From Bacteroidia bacterium (GTDB lineage: Bacteria > Bacteroidota > Bacteroidia > JADZBD01), in the NCBI GenBank assembly GCA_020852255.1, contig JADZBD010000002.1:19307-83306 (forward strand): DNA of 64,000 nucleotides, in the 5' to 3' direction. The notes beneath the pieces were generated by a model. That model saw nothing but the letters and a program-made list of their open reading frames with translations, was not told where the DNA came from and ran no database searches. A program made the position numbers and the translations under genes. This document shows positions 8,505 to 16,357 of this stretch, piece after piece; the stretch's first letter is position 1, and the number at the start of each line of letters is the position of its first letter.

Positions 8505-9610
8505 TATATCATTCCTTTCGTAGTAGGCAGTATTCCCCGGGTGTCGCGGGTAACCGCCATCTTTATTGCTTTTGCAAACGCTTTGAATATGGACTCTATC
8601 TTGTGATGCTCGTTGTCTCCTTCCGCTTTGATATTAAGATTGCACCGTGCCGCATCCGAAAATGATTTAAAGAAGTGATAGAACATTTCGGCAGGCATAT
8701 CGCCCACCTTCTCCCGTTTGAATTCAGCCGACCATTCTATCCATGCTCTGCCTCCAAAGTCGATTGCCACCGAGGAGAGGCAATCATCCATCGGGAGATA
8801 AAACCCGTAGCGTTCTATTCCCCGTTTGTTACCCAATGCCTGCGCAAAGGCTTCACCCAGCGCGATGCCGGTATCTTCAATCGTGTGATGTTCATCAATG
8901 TGCAAATCACCTTTTGCGGTAATACTGAGATCCAGTCCTCCATGACGGGCCAGCTGATCCAGCATGTGGTCAAAGAAATTCAAGCCGGTATCGATAGCTG
9001 AAATGCCCGACCCCGATAGATTAAGTGCAACACGGATTTTTGTTTCGTTCGTATTTCTCTCGTGTACAACCGTACGGCACACCCGCACCAGGTAATGATA
9101 AATCTCCTGCCAGTTACCTGCCACAAGATCAATCTTACTTTCCCATCCCGACGGATCATCATAATTGCGGATCAGCACGGCACGACTGCCCAGGTTCACC
9201 GCCAGTTTAACATCCGTGATCCGGTCGCCGATCACTACAGAAGATGCAAGATCATAATCGCCGGATAAATATTTTTTCAGCATTCCGGTGTTGGGTTTCC
9301 GGGTGGGAAGATTCTCCTTCTCAAAGGATTTGTCCACACAAACTTCAGAAAAACGGATACCCTCTCTTTCCAGTGCTCTCATCATTTTCCCCTGCACAAG
9401 GTCAAACGCTTCCTGCGGATAAGCGGCGGTTCCGAGGCCATCCTGATTGGTCACCATGACCAGTTCGAAATCGAGTTCGCGGCATATCTTTCCCAGCCAG
9501 GTGAAAACTCCCGGAATAAATTCCAGCTTATCCAGGCTGTCAATCTGAAAGTTATCCGGAGGTTCCCATATCAGTGTTCCATCGCGGTCAATAAATAAAA
9601 TCTTTTTCAT
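8504..9610 (-). CDS. hisB: Bifunctional histidinol-phosphatase / imidazoleglycerol-phosphate dehydratase
   Basis: A fusion of a HAD-type histidinol-phosphatase (residues about 1-165, nucleophile D8 and D10 in IDRDGT) and IGP dehydratase (about 172-368, metal motifs HHTIED and EHHKIE). The open frame continues to 9694, but the upstream 28 residues overlap hisC and are unlike HisB, so ATG 9610, two bases after the hisC stop, is chosen. The loop that in enteric HisB binds zinc with several cysteines reads CVDKSFEKENLPTRKP here, keeping the RKP but only one cysteine. As far as I recall this is usual for Bacteroidota HisB; it is not a sign of decay. Confidence 0.95.
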   Translation of the reverse strand: MKKILFIDRDGTLIWEPPDNFQIDSLDKLEFIPGVFTWLGKICRELDFELVMVTNQDGLGTAAYPQEAFDLVQGKMMRALEREGIRFSEVCVDKSFEKENLPTRKPNTGMLKKYLSGDYDLASSVVIGDRITDVKLAVNLGSRAVLIRNYDDPSGWESKIDLVAGNWQEIYHYLVRVCRTVVHERNTNETKIRVALNLSGSGISAIDTGLNFFDHMLDQLARHGGLDLSITAKGDLHIDEHHTIEDTGIALGEAFAQALGNKRGIERYGFYLPMDDCLSSVAIDFGGRAWIEWSAEFKREKVGDMPAEMFYHFFKSFSDAARCNLNIKAEGDNEHHKIESIFKAFAKAIKMAVTRDTRGILPTTKGMI

Positions 9611-9612
9611 CG

Positions 9613-10668
9613 TTATGTTGTAAGCGTTAATGTGTTGAGTAAGTTCAGCAGGATGGTGTTTTGCTCCATCGTTCCTATTGTTATTCTGAGGCATCCCTCA
9701 CATAATGGCACATCCGACCTGTCACGCACCACCACACCAGCCCGGAGAAGCGAAGCGTATATTTTTTTTGGATCCCTCACCTTCACCAGTAGAAAGTTCG
9801 CATCCGAGGGGTAAACTTTTTCCACGAGCTTGCATTGTTCAAGAGCTGCCGCCAGTAATTTCCTGTTGGTGATGATGATCCTGACCGCATTGTCCGTCCA
9901 TGTTTCATTTGCAAGTGCATTCAGTGCCGCTTTCTGGGTAAGGGTACTGATGTTGTAGGGAGGTTTAACTGCGTTGAAATACCTGATCACCTGCCTGCTG
10001 GCAACAGCAATACCTAAGCGAATTCCGGCCATACCCATCGCTTTAGAGAATGTTTGCAGTACAACCAAATTAGGGTACTTCTCAATGAGTCCGGTCAGCG
10101 ACGGCTGGCCGGAAAAGTGAACATATGCCTCATCCACCACCACTATACCCGGAAAAGTGTCAAGCACACGCAGAATCTGTTCAGCCGGAAAACAGTTTCC
10201 GCTGGGATTATTCGGAGAACAAATGAATACGAGTTTCAATTGCCTCTGATCCTTCATACGGGAAAAGTCTTTTTCCGGAAACGTAAAATCAGGACCCAAG
10301 GGCAGATTTACAATTTCCACACCATTAATGGAAGCTGCTACGGCATACATCCCATACGTTGGCGGAAAAAGCAGCACTTTATCCGTACCCGGATCACAGA
10401 AAATGCGAAAAAGAAGATCAATGGCTTCATCTGACCCATTTCCCAGGAAGAGCTGAGAAGGGCTAACGTTCAGCCGTTTTGCGAGCGCGTTTTTAAGTTT
10501 CCGCTGAAACGGGTCGGGATAACGGTTCATCCCTTTTTCTTCAGGGTCACCGAGGCAGTTTTCATTGGCATCCAGGAAAACCGAAGCCTCACCGTTAAAC
10601 TCATCCCTTGCGGAAGAATACGGCCTGAGTTGCCTTATGTTTTCCCGAACCAGCAGGTCTATATTCAT
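9613..10668 (-). CDS. hisC: Histidinol-phosphate aminotransferase
   Basis: PLP enzyme converting imidazole acetol phosphate to histidinol phosphate with glutamate. The 351-residue protein is a fold-type I aminotransferase: GNGSDE near the N-terminus of the large domain, SPNNPSG for cofactor and substrate contacts, VVDEAYVHF, and the Schiff-base lysine K209 within SKAMGMAGIR. The start overlaps the hisD stop by four bases. Position within the his operon fixes the substrate choice, which sequence alone would leave less certain. Confidence 0.96.
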   Translation of the reverse strand: MNIDLLVRENIRQLRPYSSARDEFNGEASVFLDANENCLGDPEEKGMNRYPDPFQRKLKNALAKRLNVSPSQLFLGNGSDEAIDLLFRIFCDPGTDKVLLFPPTYGMYAVAASINGVEIVNLPLGPDFTFPEKDFSRMKDQRQLKLVFICSPNNPSGNCFPAEQILRVLDTFPGIVVVDEAYVHFSGQPSLTGLIEKYPNLVVLQTFSKAMGMAGIRLGIAVASRQVIRYFNAVKPPYNISTLTQKAALNALANETWTDNAVRIIITNRKLLAAALEQCKLVEKVYPSDANFLLVKVRDPKKIYASLLRAGVVVRDRSDVPLCEGCLRITIGTMEQNTILLNLLNTLTLTT

Positions 10669-11963
10669 TTCATTTCCTTTTTGCTTCCTTTTAGCCGGAT
10701 TCGTACGGCCTCCGCATGCGCTTCAAGTCCTTCCGCCCGTGCCATAGTGATAACGGAAGGACCCAGGCGAACGAGGCCGGCCTGACTCACTTCCTGAAAA
10801 GTAATCTTCTTCACAAAACTGTCTACCGACACCCCTGACCATGCCCGGGCGTATCCGTTCGTGGGAAGAGTATGATTCGGACCCGTTGCATAATCGCCAA
10901 GACTTTCACAGGAATAATTTCCAATAAATACAGAGCCGGCATTACAAACTCCGGAAGCATACATCTTTGCTTTCCTGCATGCCAGTATCAGGTGCTCCGG
11001 AGCATAATCATTTATCCAGTTCATTCCCTCCCGCATACTCCGGACCAGGATGGCCCTGCTTTCGGCTAGTGAGCGACGCGCAGTGGATGCTCTCGGTAAA
11101 TTCTTCAACTGAGCTTCCAGTTCCCTGTTAACCTGTTCGGCAAAACGACGATTATCCGTAACCAATATTACCTGTGAATCAGGACCATGTTCGGCCTGTG
11201 ACAAAAGATCTGCTGCTACAAAAGAAGCATTCGCGGAAGTATCTGCCAACACTGCCACTTCCGAAGGACCAGCGGGCATATCAACAGCTATCCCTTCCGA
11301 GAGCACCCTCTGCTTTGCAAGCGTTACATAGCGGTTCCCCGGCCCGAATATTTTGTCGCAGGGGCGAATGGTCTCGGTTCCATAGGCCATAGCCGCCACT
11401 GCCTGAGCGCCACCGCAGCGGACAATTTTTCTTACACCAGCCTTCGCCGCAGCGTACAGAATGGCCGGGTGTATACTTCCATCTTTACCCGGAGGAGTGA
11501 ATATCACCACCTCCCGGCAACCCGCAAGCCGTGCAGGAATTCCCAGCATGAGTACCGTTGAGAACAAAGGAGCAGTTCCCCCGGGAATGTATAAACCGAC
11601 TCTTGTTACAGGAACCGATTTCCTCCATGCTTTTACGCCGGGCATAATCATTACCGCTTTTTCCTTTTCACACTGCGACTTGTGAAAACGGCTAATATTT
11701 TTTGCTGCAAGATCGATCGCTTTTTTCAAATCCGGATCAAGTTTCACTGTACCCGCTCCCGGTACCCGTATTTCCAGCTCATGGGGAAAATATCCGTCCA
11801 GTTCCAACGTGAGCTCACGCAACGCCTTATCACCCTCCGCTCTCACCCGGCGCAGAATTTCGTTAACGCTTTCACGCACCGGTTCCGCGCCCAAAGAAGG
11901 TCGTAAAAGCGAAGCGCGCTTTTCCTCCCTGCTCATACTATTCCACTCGAATGTTCTTAGCAT
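10665..11963 (-). CDS. hisD: Histidinol dehydrogenase
   Basis: Zinc, NAD-dependent enzyme for the last two oxidations from histidinol to histidine. The 432-residue length is normal. Recognisable segments are the nucleotide-binding GPGNRYVTLAK, the AGPSEV loop, the metal and substrate stretch SQAEHGPDSQV, NDYAPEHL, and ATGPNHTLPT near the C-terminus. It lies 25 bases downstream of hisG and overlaps hisC by four bases. Start ATG at 11963. Confidence 0.97.
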   Translation of the reverse strand: MLRTFEWNSMSREEKRASLLRPSLGAEPVRESVNEILRRVRAEGDKALRELTLELDGYFPHELEIRVPGAGTVKLDPDLKKAIDLAAKNISRFHKSQCEKEKAVMIMPGVKAWRKSVPVTRVGLYIPGGTAPLFSTVLMLGIPARLAGCREVVIFTPPGKDGSIHPAILYAAAKAGVRKIVRCGGAQAVAAMAYGTETIRPCDKIFGPGNRYVTLAKQRVLSEGIAVDMPAGPSEVAVLADTSANASFVAADLLSQAEHGPDSQVILVTDNRRFAEQVNRELEAQLKNLPRASTARRSLAESRAILVRSMREGMNWINDYAPEHLILACRKAKMYASGVCNAGSVFIGNYSCESLGDYATGPNHTLPTNGYARAWSGVSVDSFVKKITFQEVSQAGLVRLGPSVITMARAEGLEAHAEAVRIRLKGSKKEMK

Positions 11964-11988
11964 TTTCCTTTGTTTTCAGGTAGTGATT

Positions 11989-12846
11989 TCATATGATCAT
12001 TTTCTCTATAGGAACAACGAGGATACCCTGTGCGCCATTTTTCTTCAGCAGTTCAATGATTTCCCAAAAATCATCCTCCTTAACCACACTGTGCACAGAG
12101 CTCCAGCCCTTCCGGTGCAACGGAAGAATCGTAGGGCTTTTCATGCCGGGAAGAATCGAGCAGATTTTATCCAGCTTTTTATCCGGCACATTCAGCAGAA
12201 TATACTTGTTGTTCCCGGCCTGGCGGAGTGCATTGATCCGGAACAGGAGGCGGGAAAGCAGTACCCTTTTCTCCTTTCCCAGTGATTTACCCGCCACCAG
12301 CATCGCCTGTGACTTCATTACCGTTTCCACCTCCTTCAGGCCGTTTGAAAAAAGCGTACTGCCTGAACTTACAAGATCACAGATCGCATCCGATAATCCG
12401 ATCCCGGGAGCAATCTCCACAGATCCGCTGATTGTATGAATGTCTGCCCGCACTCTTTTTCGTTTCAAAAAATCGCTCAGCAGATCCGGATAACTGGTTG
12501 CAATCCTTTTGCCGTTAATACTCTGTATTCCTTTCCAGTCCATTTCCTTCGGTACCGCAAGCGAGAGGCGGCATCTGCCGAATCCCAGAGGAAGTACGTT
12601 TTCCACCCGCCTTTTCTTCTCTTCCAGCACATTTTCGCCGACGATTCCAATATCGGCCACCCCGTCCTGCACATACTGAGGGATATCATCGTCGCGGAAG
12701 AAGTACACTTCCAAAGGGAAGTTATGAGCCTCTGCCTTTAGTTTATTCATTCCATTATTGATCACGATGCCACATTCACGGAGCATCCGGAGGGAGTCGT
12801 CGAATAAACGACCTGATTTCTGTACTGCGATCTTAAGTTTTGTCAT
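11989..12846 (-). CDS. hisG: ATP phosphoribosyltransferase, long form
   Basis: First and committed enzyme of histidine synthesis, joining ATP and PRPP. The 285-residue product is the long form: two periplasmic-binding-like lobes (KSGRLFDDS, GVADIGIVGENV, AICDLVSSGSTL) followed by a C-terminal regulatory domain of about 75 residues that in relatives binds histidine. HisZ is therefore not needed. It is the first structural gene, and its ATG is 12 bases beyond the T-run of the leader terminator, so the operon is likely controlled both by feedback inhibition of this protein and by transcription attenuation. Confidence 0.97.
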   Translation of the reverse strand: MTKLKIAVQKSGRLFDDSLRMLRECGIVINNGMNKLKAEAHNFPLEVYFFRDDDIPQYVQDGVADIGIVGENVLEEKKRRVENVLPLGFGRCRLSLAVPKEMDWKGIQSINGKRIATSYPDLLSDFLKRKRVRADIHTISGSVEIAPGIGLSDAICDLVSSGSTLFSNGLKEVETVMKSQAMLVAGKSLGKEKRVLLSRLLFRINALRQAGNNKYILLNVPDKKLDKICSILPGMKSPTILPLHRKGWSSVHSVVKEDDFWEIIELLKKNGAQGILVVPIEKMII

Positions 12847-12857
12847 ACGAACAAGTG

Positions 12858-12890
12858 TTAAATAAAAAAGGGCTTACCACTGGTAAGCCC
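12858..12890 (-). terminator. Attenuator terminator of the his leader
   Basis: On the minus strand a perfect stem GGGCTTACC / GGTAAGCCC (12882-12890 and 12870-12878) with a three-base loop is followed at once by TTTTTTATTT. It stands between the leader peptide and hisG, where it would stop transcription unless the 5' arm is captured by the antiterminator segment at 12916-12923. Confidence 0.88.
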
Positions 12891-12923
12891 TGTATCATTT
12901 TGCACAATACCCTGCGGCCTACC
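12882..12923 (-). promoter_or_regulatory. Predicted antiterminator pairing in his leader RNA
   Basis: GGTAGGCC (12916-12923), which overlaps the leader peptide stop codon, can pair over eight bases (one G-U) with GGCTTACC, the 5' arm of the terminator (12882-12889). A ribosome stalled on the His codons would leave it free; one reaching the stop codon would cover it. A further six-base pairing CACAAT (12949-12954) with ATTGTG (12903-12908) could act as the earlier competing hairpin. Confidence 0.7.
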
Positions 12924-12969
12924 CTTTCGGATAAGAAGCGTGATGGTGATTGTGGAATTGGTTATTCAT
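12919..12969 (-). CDS. hisL: his operon leader peptide
   Basis: A 16-codon frame, MNNQFHNHHHASYPKG, with four histidines (residues 6, 8, 9, 10), ends in TAG 30 bases before the terminator hairpin of the his operon. It has no role as a protein; its translation rate reports charged tRNA-His. Length matches the 16-residue leader of enteric his operons, and the arrangement of His codons, overlapping antiterminator and terminator is what attenuation needs. A -7 element ends eight bases before its ATG, so the mRNA probably begins nearly at the start codon. It is too short for ordinary gene callers. Confidence 0.82.
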   Translation of the reverse strand: MNNQFHNHHHASYPKG

Positions 12970-12976
12970 CCGGCGG

Positions 12977-12984
12977 CAAATATA
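12977..12984 (-). promoter_or_regulatory. Putative -7 element of the his operon
   Basis: Minus-strand TATATTTG fits TAnnTTTG and lies directly upstream of the leader peptide. No TTG box at the ideal 19-base distance is seen. The divergent chaN -7 element is only 21 bases away. Confidence 0.6.
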
Positions 12985-13005
12985 TGAATATTTTTAAATA
13001 CACGG

Positions 13006-13013
13006 TATCTTTG
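13006..13013 (+). promoter_or_regulatory. Putative -7 element of the chaN-like gene
   Basis: TATCTTTG, 15 bases before the ATG at 13029, matches the Bacteroidota -7 consensus. No good -33 box is visible. It faces away from the his promoter, so the two polymerases would overlap on the DNA. Confidence 0.6.
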
Positions 13014-13028
13014 CCAAAATCATAAAAA

Positions 13029-13883
13029 ATGAAAAAATCGCTCTATGTCATTCTGGCTGCTATTGGCCTGGGATTCACCGGAAGTAAGGAAGCCTATAAA
13101 TTCTTTGATCAGGCGGGTAAGGAAAGTAAATATGAGGCGGTGCTGAAAGCGGCAGCAGAAGCTGACATCGTTTTTTTCGGGGAGCTGCATGATAACCCCA
13201 TCCATCACTGGTTGCAATATGAGCTGGCAAAAGATCTCCACGAACTAAAGAAAACGAATCTGCTGATGGGTGCGGAAATGCTTGAATCGGACGATCAGCT
13301 GGTAGTGAATGAGTACCTGACCGGAAAGATTTCCGAAAAAACCTTTAAAGATGAATGCAAATTATGGCCGAACCACAAAACAGATTACAAACCCCTTTTG
13401 GATTTTGCAAAAACATATAAACTACAATTCATCGCAACCAATATTCCCAGAAGGTATGCCAACCTGGTATACACCAAAGGACTCTCCGCGTTAGACAGCC
13501 TGGAACCCGGAGCGAAGCAGTGGATGGTGCCGCTTCCAATGAAATACAACGGCGATCTCAAATGCTATAAAGACATTGTGGCGAACGCAGGCGGGCATGG
13601 AGGAGATAACCTTCCCAAATCACAAGCGATCAAAGATGCCACCATGGCCCATTTCATTCTGAAAAACTGGTCAAAGGGAAAACTTTTCCTTCACTTCAAC
13701 GGCAGCTATCATTCCAACTACCATGAAAGCATCTGCTGGTACCTGAAGCAGGAAAAGCCCGACCTTAAGATCGTGGTAATATCATCGGCAATGCAGAAGT
13801 CTCTCGCCGTTCTGGAGAAGGAAAATGAGAAACTGGGCGATTTTGTTCTGGTGACGCCTGAAAACATGACCCGTACCCATTGA
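13029..13883 (+). CDS. ChaN family (DUF399) putative haem-binding protein
   Basis: A 284-residue protein with an N-terminal hydrophobic segment (about residues 5-18) and the ChaN signature FFGELHDNPIHH (about 50-61), followed by GAEML and conserved His-containing segments GGHGG and FNGSYHSNYHE. ChaN of Campylobacter binds haem and is linked to iron uptake; other members belong to the wider Tiki/EreA-like fold whose activities vary. It probably sits at the periplasmic side of a membrane. One base separates it from tag, so the two are co-transcribed, without an obvious shared function. Confidence 0.8.
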   Translation: MKKSLYVILAAIGLGFTGSKEAYKFFDQAGKESKYEAVLKAAAEADIVFFGELHDNPIHHWLQYELAKDLHELKKTNLLMGAEMLESDDQLVVNEYLTGKISEKTFKDECKLWPNHKTDYKPLLDFAKTYKLQFIATNIPRRYANLVYTKGLSALDSLEPGAKQWMVPLPMKYNGDLKCYKDIVANAGGHGGDNLPKSQAIKDATMAHFILKNWSKGKLFLHFNGSYHSNYHESICWYLKQEKPDLKIVVISSAMQKSLAVLEKENEKLGDFVLVTPENMTRTH

Positions 13884-13884
13884 A

Positions 13885-14451
13885 ATGAAAAAAGAAAAAA
13901 ACCGTTGCGCCTGGTGTCTCAGGGATCCGCTTTACATGGAGTACCATGATAAAGAATGGGGTCGTCCGGTGCATGACGACCGTATACTGTTTGAATTCCT
14001 GGTTTTGGAAAGCTTTCAGGCCGGACTAAGCTGGCTCACGGTTCTGAAGAAGCGGGAAAATTTCAGAAAAGCCTTCAGCGGCTTTGATCCGAAGAAAGTA
14101 GCCAGATATGATGCGAAGAAAAAAACAAGGCTCCTGCAGGATGCAGGCATTATCCGGAACCGGCTCAAAATAGAGGCAGCGGTGAACAATGCTGCCCGTT
14201 TCCTTGAAGTGCAGAAGGAATTCGGGAGCTTTGATAAATACATATGGCAATTCACGGGAGGAAAAACACAGAAGAATCACTTCCGTAAACTCAGTGAGAT
14301 TCCCGCCTCCACCACCCTATCTGATGCAATGAGTAAGGACATGGGAAGGCGGGGTTTTAAGTTCCGCGGCAGCACCATTTGCTATGCATTTATGCAGGCC
14401 GTAGGAATTGTTGATGACCATCTGCTGAGCTGCTATCGCAGAAATCGCTGA
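13885..14451 (+). CDS. tag: DNA-3-methyladenine glycosylase I
   Basis: Base-excision repair enzyme that removes 3-methyladenine from alkylated DNA. The 188-residue protein matches Tag along its length. The zinc-snap residues are in place at C8, H21, H179 and C183, each four residues later than in the E. coli enzyme as I recall it. The segment LESFQAGLSWLTVLKKREN carries the glutamate used for base recognition. The start ATG is one base after the chaN-like stop codon. No terminator is visible after the gene. Confidence 0.96.
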   Translation: MKKEKNRCAWCLRDPLYMEYHDKEWGRPVHDDRILFEFLVLESFQAGLSWLTVLKKRENFRKAFSGFDPKKVARYDAKKKTRLLQDAGIIRNRLKIEAAVNNAARFLEVQKEFGSFDKYIWQFTGGKTQKNHFRKLSEIPASTTLSDAMSKDMGRRGFKFRGSTICYAFMQAVGIVDDHLLSCYRRNR

Positions 14452-14501
14452 TTTCCTGTATTTTAAGGTTTCAACAATCTTCTTATTCTGTAGAAAACCA
14501 A

Positions 14502-14532
14502 TTGTGGGAGGCAGGGAGTTGACCTATCTTTG
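14502..14532 (+). promoter_or_regulatory. Putative promoter of the PKD-domain protein
   Basis: TTG (14502-14504), 20 bases of spacer, then TATCTTTG (14525-14532) fits the Bacteroidota -33/-7 promoter. The ATG follows 33 bases later. Confidence 0.7.
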
Positions 14533-14565
14533 TGCCCGCAAAAAAAACTAATCAAAAACCATCCA

Positions 14566-16308
14566 ATGAAACATTTCTTTACACTTATGTTCTTGACCGC
14601 CGGACTGTTTGTTGCAGCTCAGGATGCACGACAAAATCCGGTATCCGTTCCTGCAGGCCAGGTGACCAGCAAAAACGCTTCCACGCTGGCGAAATTCAAT
14701 CCGGCACACGTTCCCACCGCAGCTACCTGCGATACCCTGAACTGGCCGATTGCCCCCAGCTGGCTCCCGCCGGTGAATTATTATACCGGCAACTTTGCGG
14801 ATGGGTGGATCAACGGACCCAACCTGTATGCCGATAAAGAAAAGGCGCAACTGTTCAATGCTTCCACCAGCACGTTTACCAAACTGCACGGGTTCTTCCT
14901 TCAGTTCGGAAGAGCATGGTCAGCCAACCCTTCCAAAATTGTTACTTTCCGCGTTTACGACGGAACAGGAAGTGTGGTAGGTGCTCAGATAGCTACAGCT
15001 ACACGCACAATGGGTCAAATCATGTATGATGTACAGAACAACTACTACACGGAGGTGGAATTTCAGACCGCTGTGAATCTTCCCGCATCAAAAATGTTTT
15101 TTATCAGTGTAGATCTGACAGGACTCACCTGGTCTTCACTTCCCAAGGACACTCTTTCCATTGTAAGTAACAGCACGCCCAATACCTCACCTTCCATGGT
15201 GTGGGAAAAGCAGAGCGACAATTCCTGGTACAGGTATAACACACCGAATAGCTGGGCACTGGACATTTCACTCTTTATATTCCCATACATTACCAGTCAG
15301 CAAACCCTGGTGGGCTTCACTCCCAATCCCATTCCAAACACCTGCACGGGGTCGTATGTGAACTATGATGCTGCACCTTCCCTGCCCTATTCCCAGCTTC
15401 TATGGAACTTTCAGGGCGGAACTCCAACCAGCGCCACCACACAAACCGCCAGTATTCAGTACAATACGGCAGGAACTTATACCACAAAATTGTATGTACT
15501 TGGAGGCGGATGTCCTACACTGGATTCCATGCAGGCCAGTATTCTGGTACAACAAACCCCAACCATCACCATTAATCCTCCAACTACTACGATTTGTATT
15601 AACACCACCACCCAACTTACAGCAGGAGGAGGAAACAGTTATGCCTGGGCTCCTGCCAGTTCACTCAGCGCCACAACCGGGCTTTCGGTAAATGCCAGCC
15701 CGACTATTACCACTACTTATACAGTAACAGGAACCAGTTCGAACGGATGCACGGCAACAGGAACCTCTCTGGTGAATGTAACACCCCTGCCCGTGGCTTC
15801 TGTTACCACAACCACAACAACAATCTGCGACGGAGGGTCGGTTACTTTCAATGCCAGCGGCAGTATGAACGTAACTACTTACGCCTGGACATTCACCGGC
15901 GGAAGTCCTTCGAGCTCAACGCAGCAGGTACCTACTATCACCTACCCCACGCCCGGAACATATACTGCTACACTAAGTGCTTCAAATTCCTGCGGAACAG
16001 ATAATTCATTTTCTGTGGTCATTAACGTTCAGAACTGTACCAACGTGGAGGAGATGCTTTCGGAAGAGGCCGGCATTCACTATGATGTAAATACCGGTAA
16101 CATTCTTCTGAATAACGGAACGAACGGATTTGAAGGAAGGATCACTTTGCTTTTCATGAATGCTTCCGGACAAGTTGTTTTCAATGGAGTATTCGACATC
16201 ACTCCCGGAGCTCAAATCACCATTCCGGCCTCTCACCTGGCGAATGGAGTTTACTTTACCGAGATTCGTGCAGAAAGCACTTCTGTGTTCAAGAAGTTTG
16301 TGAAATAA
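14566..16308 (+). CDS. PKD-domain protein with T9SS type A sorting domain
   Basis: A 580-residue secreted protein. The signal peptide (MKHFFTLMFLTAG..., ending before QDARQ) shows that ATG 14566, not the upstream TTG, is the start. The N-terminal third has no family I recognise. Two PKD-like modules (about 255-325 and 415-490) show the WNFQGGTP and WTFTGGSP turns and the GTYTTKL/GTYTATL strand; between them is a Thr/Ser-rich repeat typical of Bacteroidota surface proteins. The last 75 residues form a sorting domain ending in GVYFTEIRAESTSVFKKFVK, directing export by the T9SS. A bidirectional terminator follows. Cargo function is unknown. Confidence 0.85.
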   Translation: MKHFFTLMFLTAGLFVAAQDARQNPVSVPAGQVTSKNASTLAKFNPAHVPTAATCDTLNWPIAPSWLPPVNYYTGNFADGWINGPNLYADKEKAQLFNASTSTFTKLHGFFLQFGRAWSANPSKIVTFRVYDGTGSVVGAQIATATRTMGQIMYDVQNNYYTEVEFQTAVNLPASKMFFISVDLTGLTWSSLPKDTLSIVSNSTPNTSPSMVWEKQSDNSWYRYNTPNSWALDISLFIFPYITSQQTLVGFTPNPIPNTCTGSYVNYDAAPSLPYSQLLWNFQGGTPTSATTQTASIQYNTAGTYTTKLYVLGGGCPTLDSMQASILVQQTPTITINPPTTTICINTTTQLTAGGGNSYAWAPASSLSATTGLSVNASPTITTTYTVTGTSSNGCTATGTSLVNVTPLPVASVTTTTTTICDGGSVTFNASGSMNVTTYAWTFTGGSPSSSTQQVPTITYPTPGTYTATLSASNSCGTDNSFSVVINVQNCTNVEEMLSEEAGIHYDVNTGNILLNNGTNGFEGRITLLFMNASGQVVFNGVFDITPGAQITIPASHLANGVYFTEIRAESTSVFKKFVK

Positions 16309-16324
16309 ACTGGGAACAGTCAAT

Positions 16325-16357
16325 AAAAAAACCTCTCCCGGCCGGAGAGGTTTTTTT
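16325..16357. terminator. Bidirectional terminator between convergent genes
   Basis: Stem ACCTCTCC / GGAGAGGT with a five-base loop CGGCC, flanked by seven A on the left and seven T on the right. It serves the PKD gene on the plus strand and the ABC-F gene on the minus strand, overlapping the latter's stop codon. Confidence 0.9.

Noticed and set aside
8938..9610. HisB phosphatase domain possibly inactive because most zinc-loop cysteines are missing
   Set aside because: The catalytic D8/D10 and the RKP segment remain, and as far as I recall this shortened loop is normal for Bacteroidota HisB.
9611..9694. Upstream extension of hisB by 28 codons
   Set aside because: It lies inside hisC on the same strand and precedes the normal HisB N-terminus MKKILFIDRDG.
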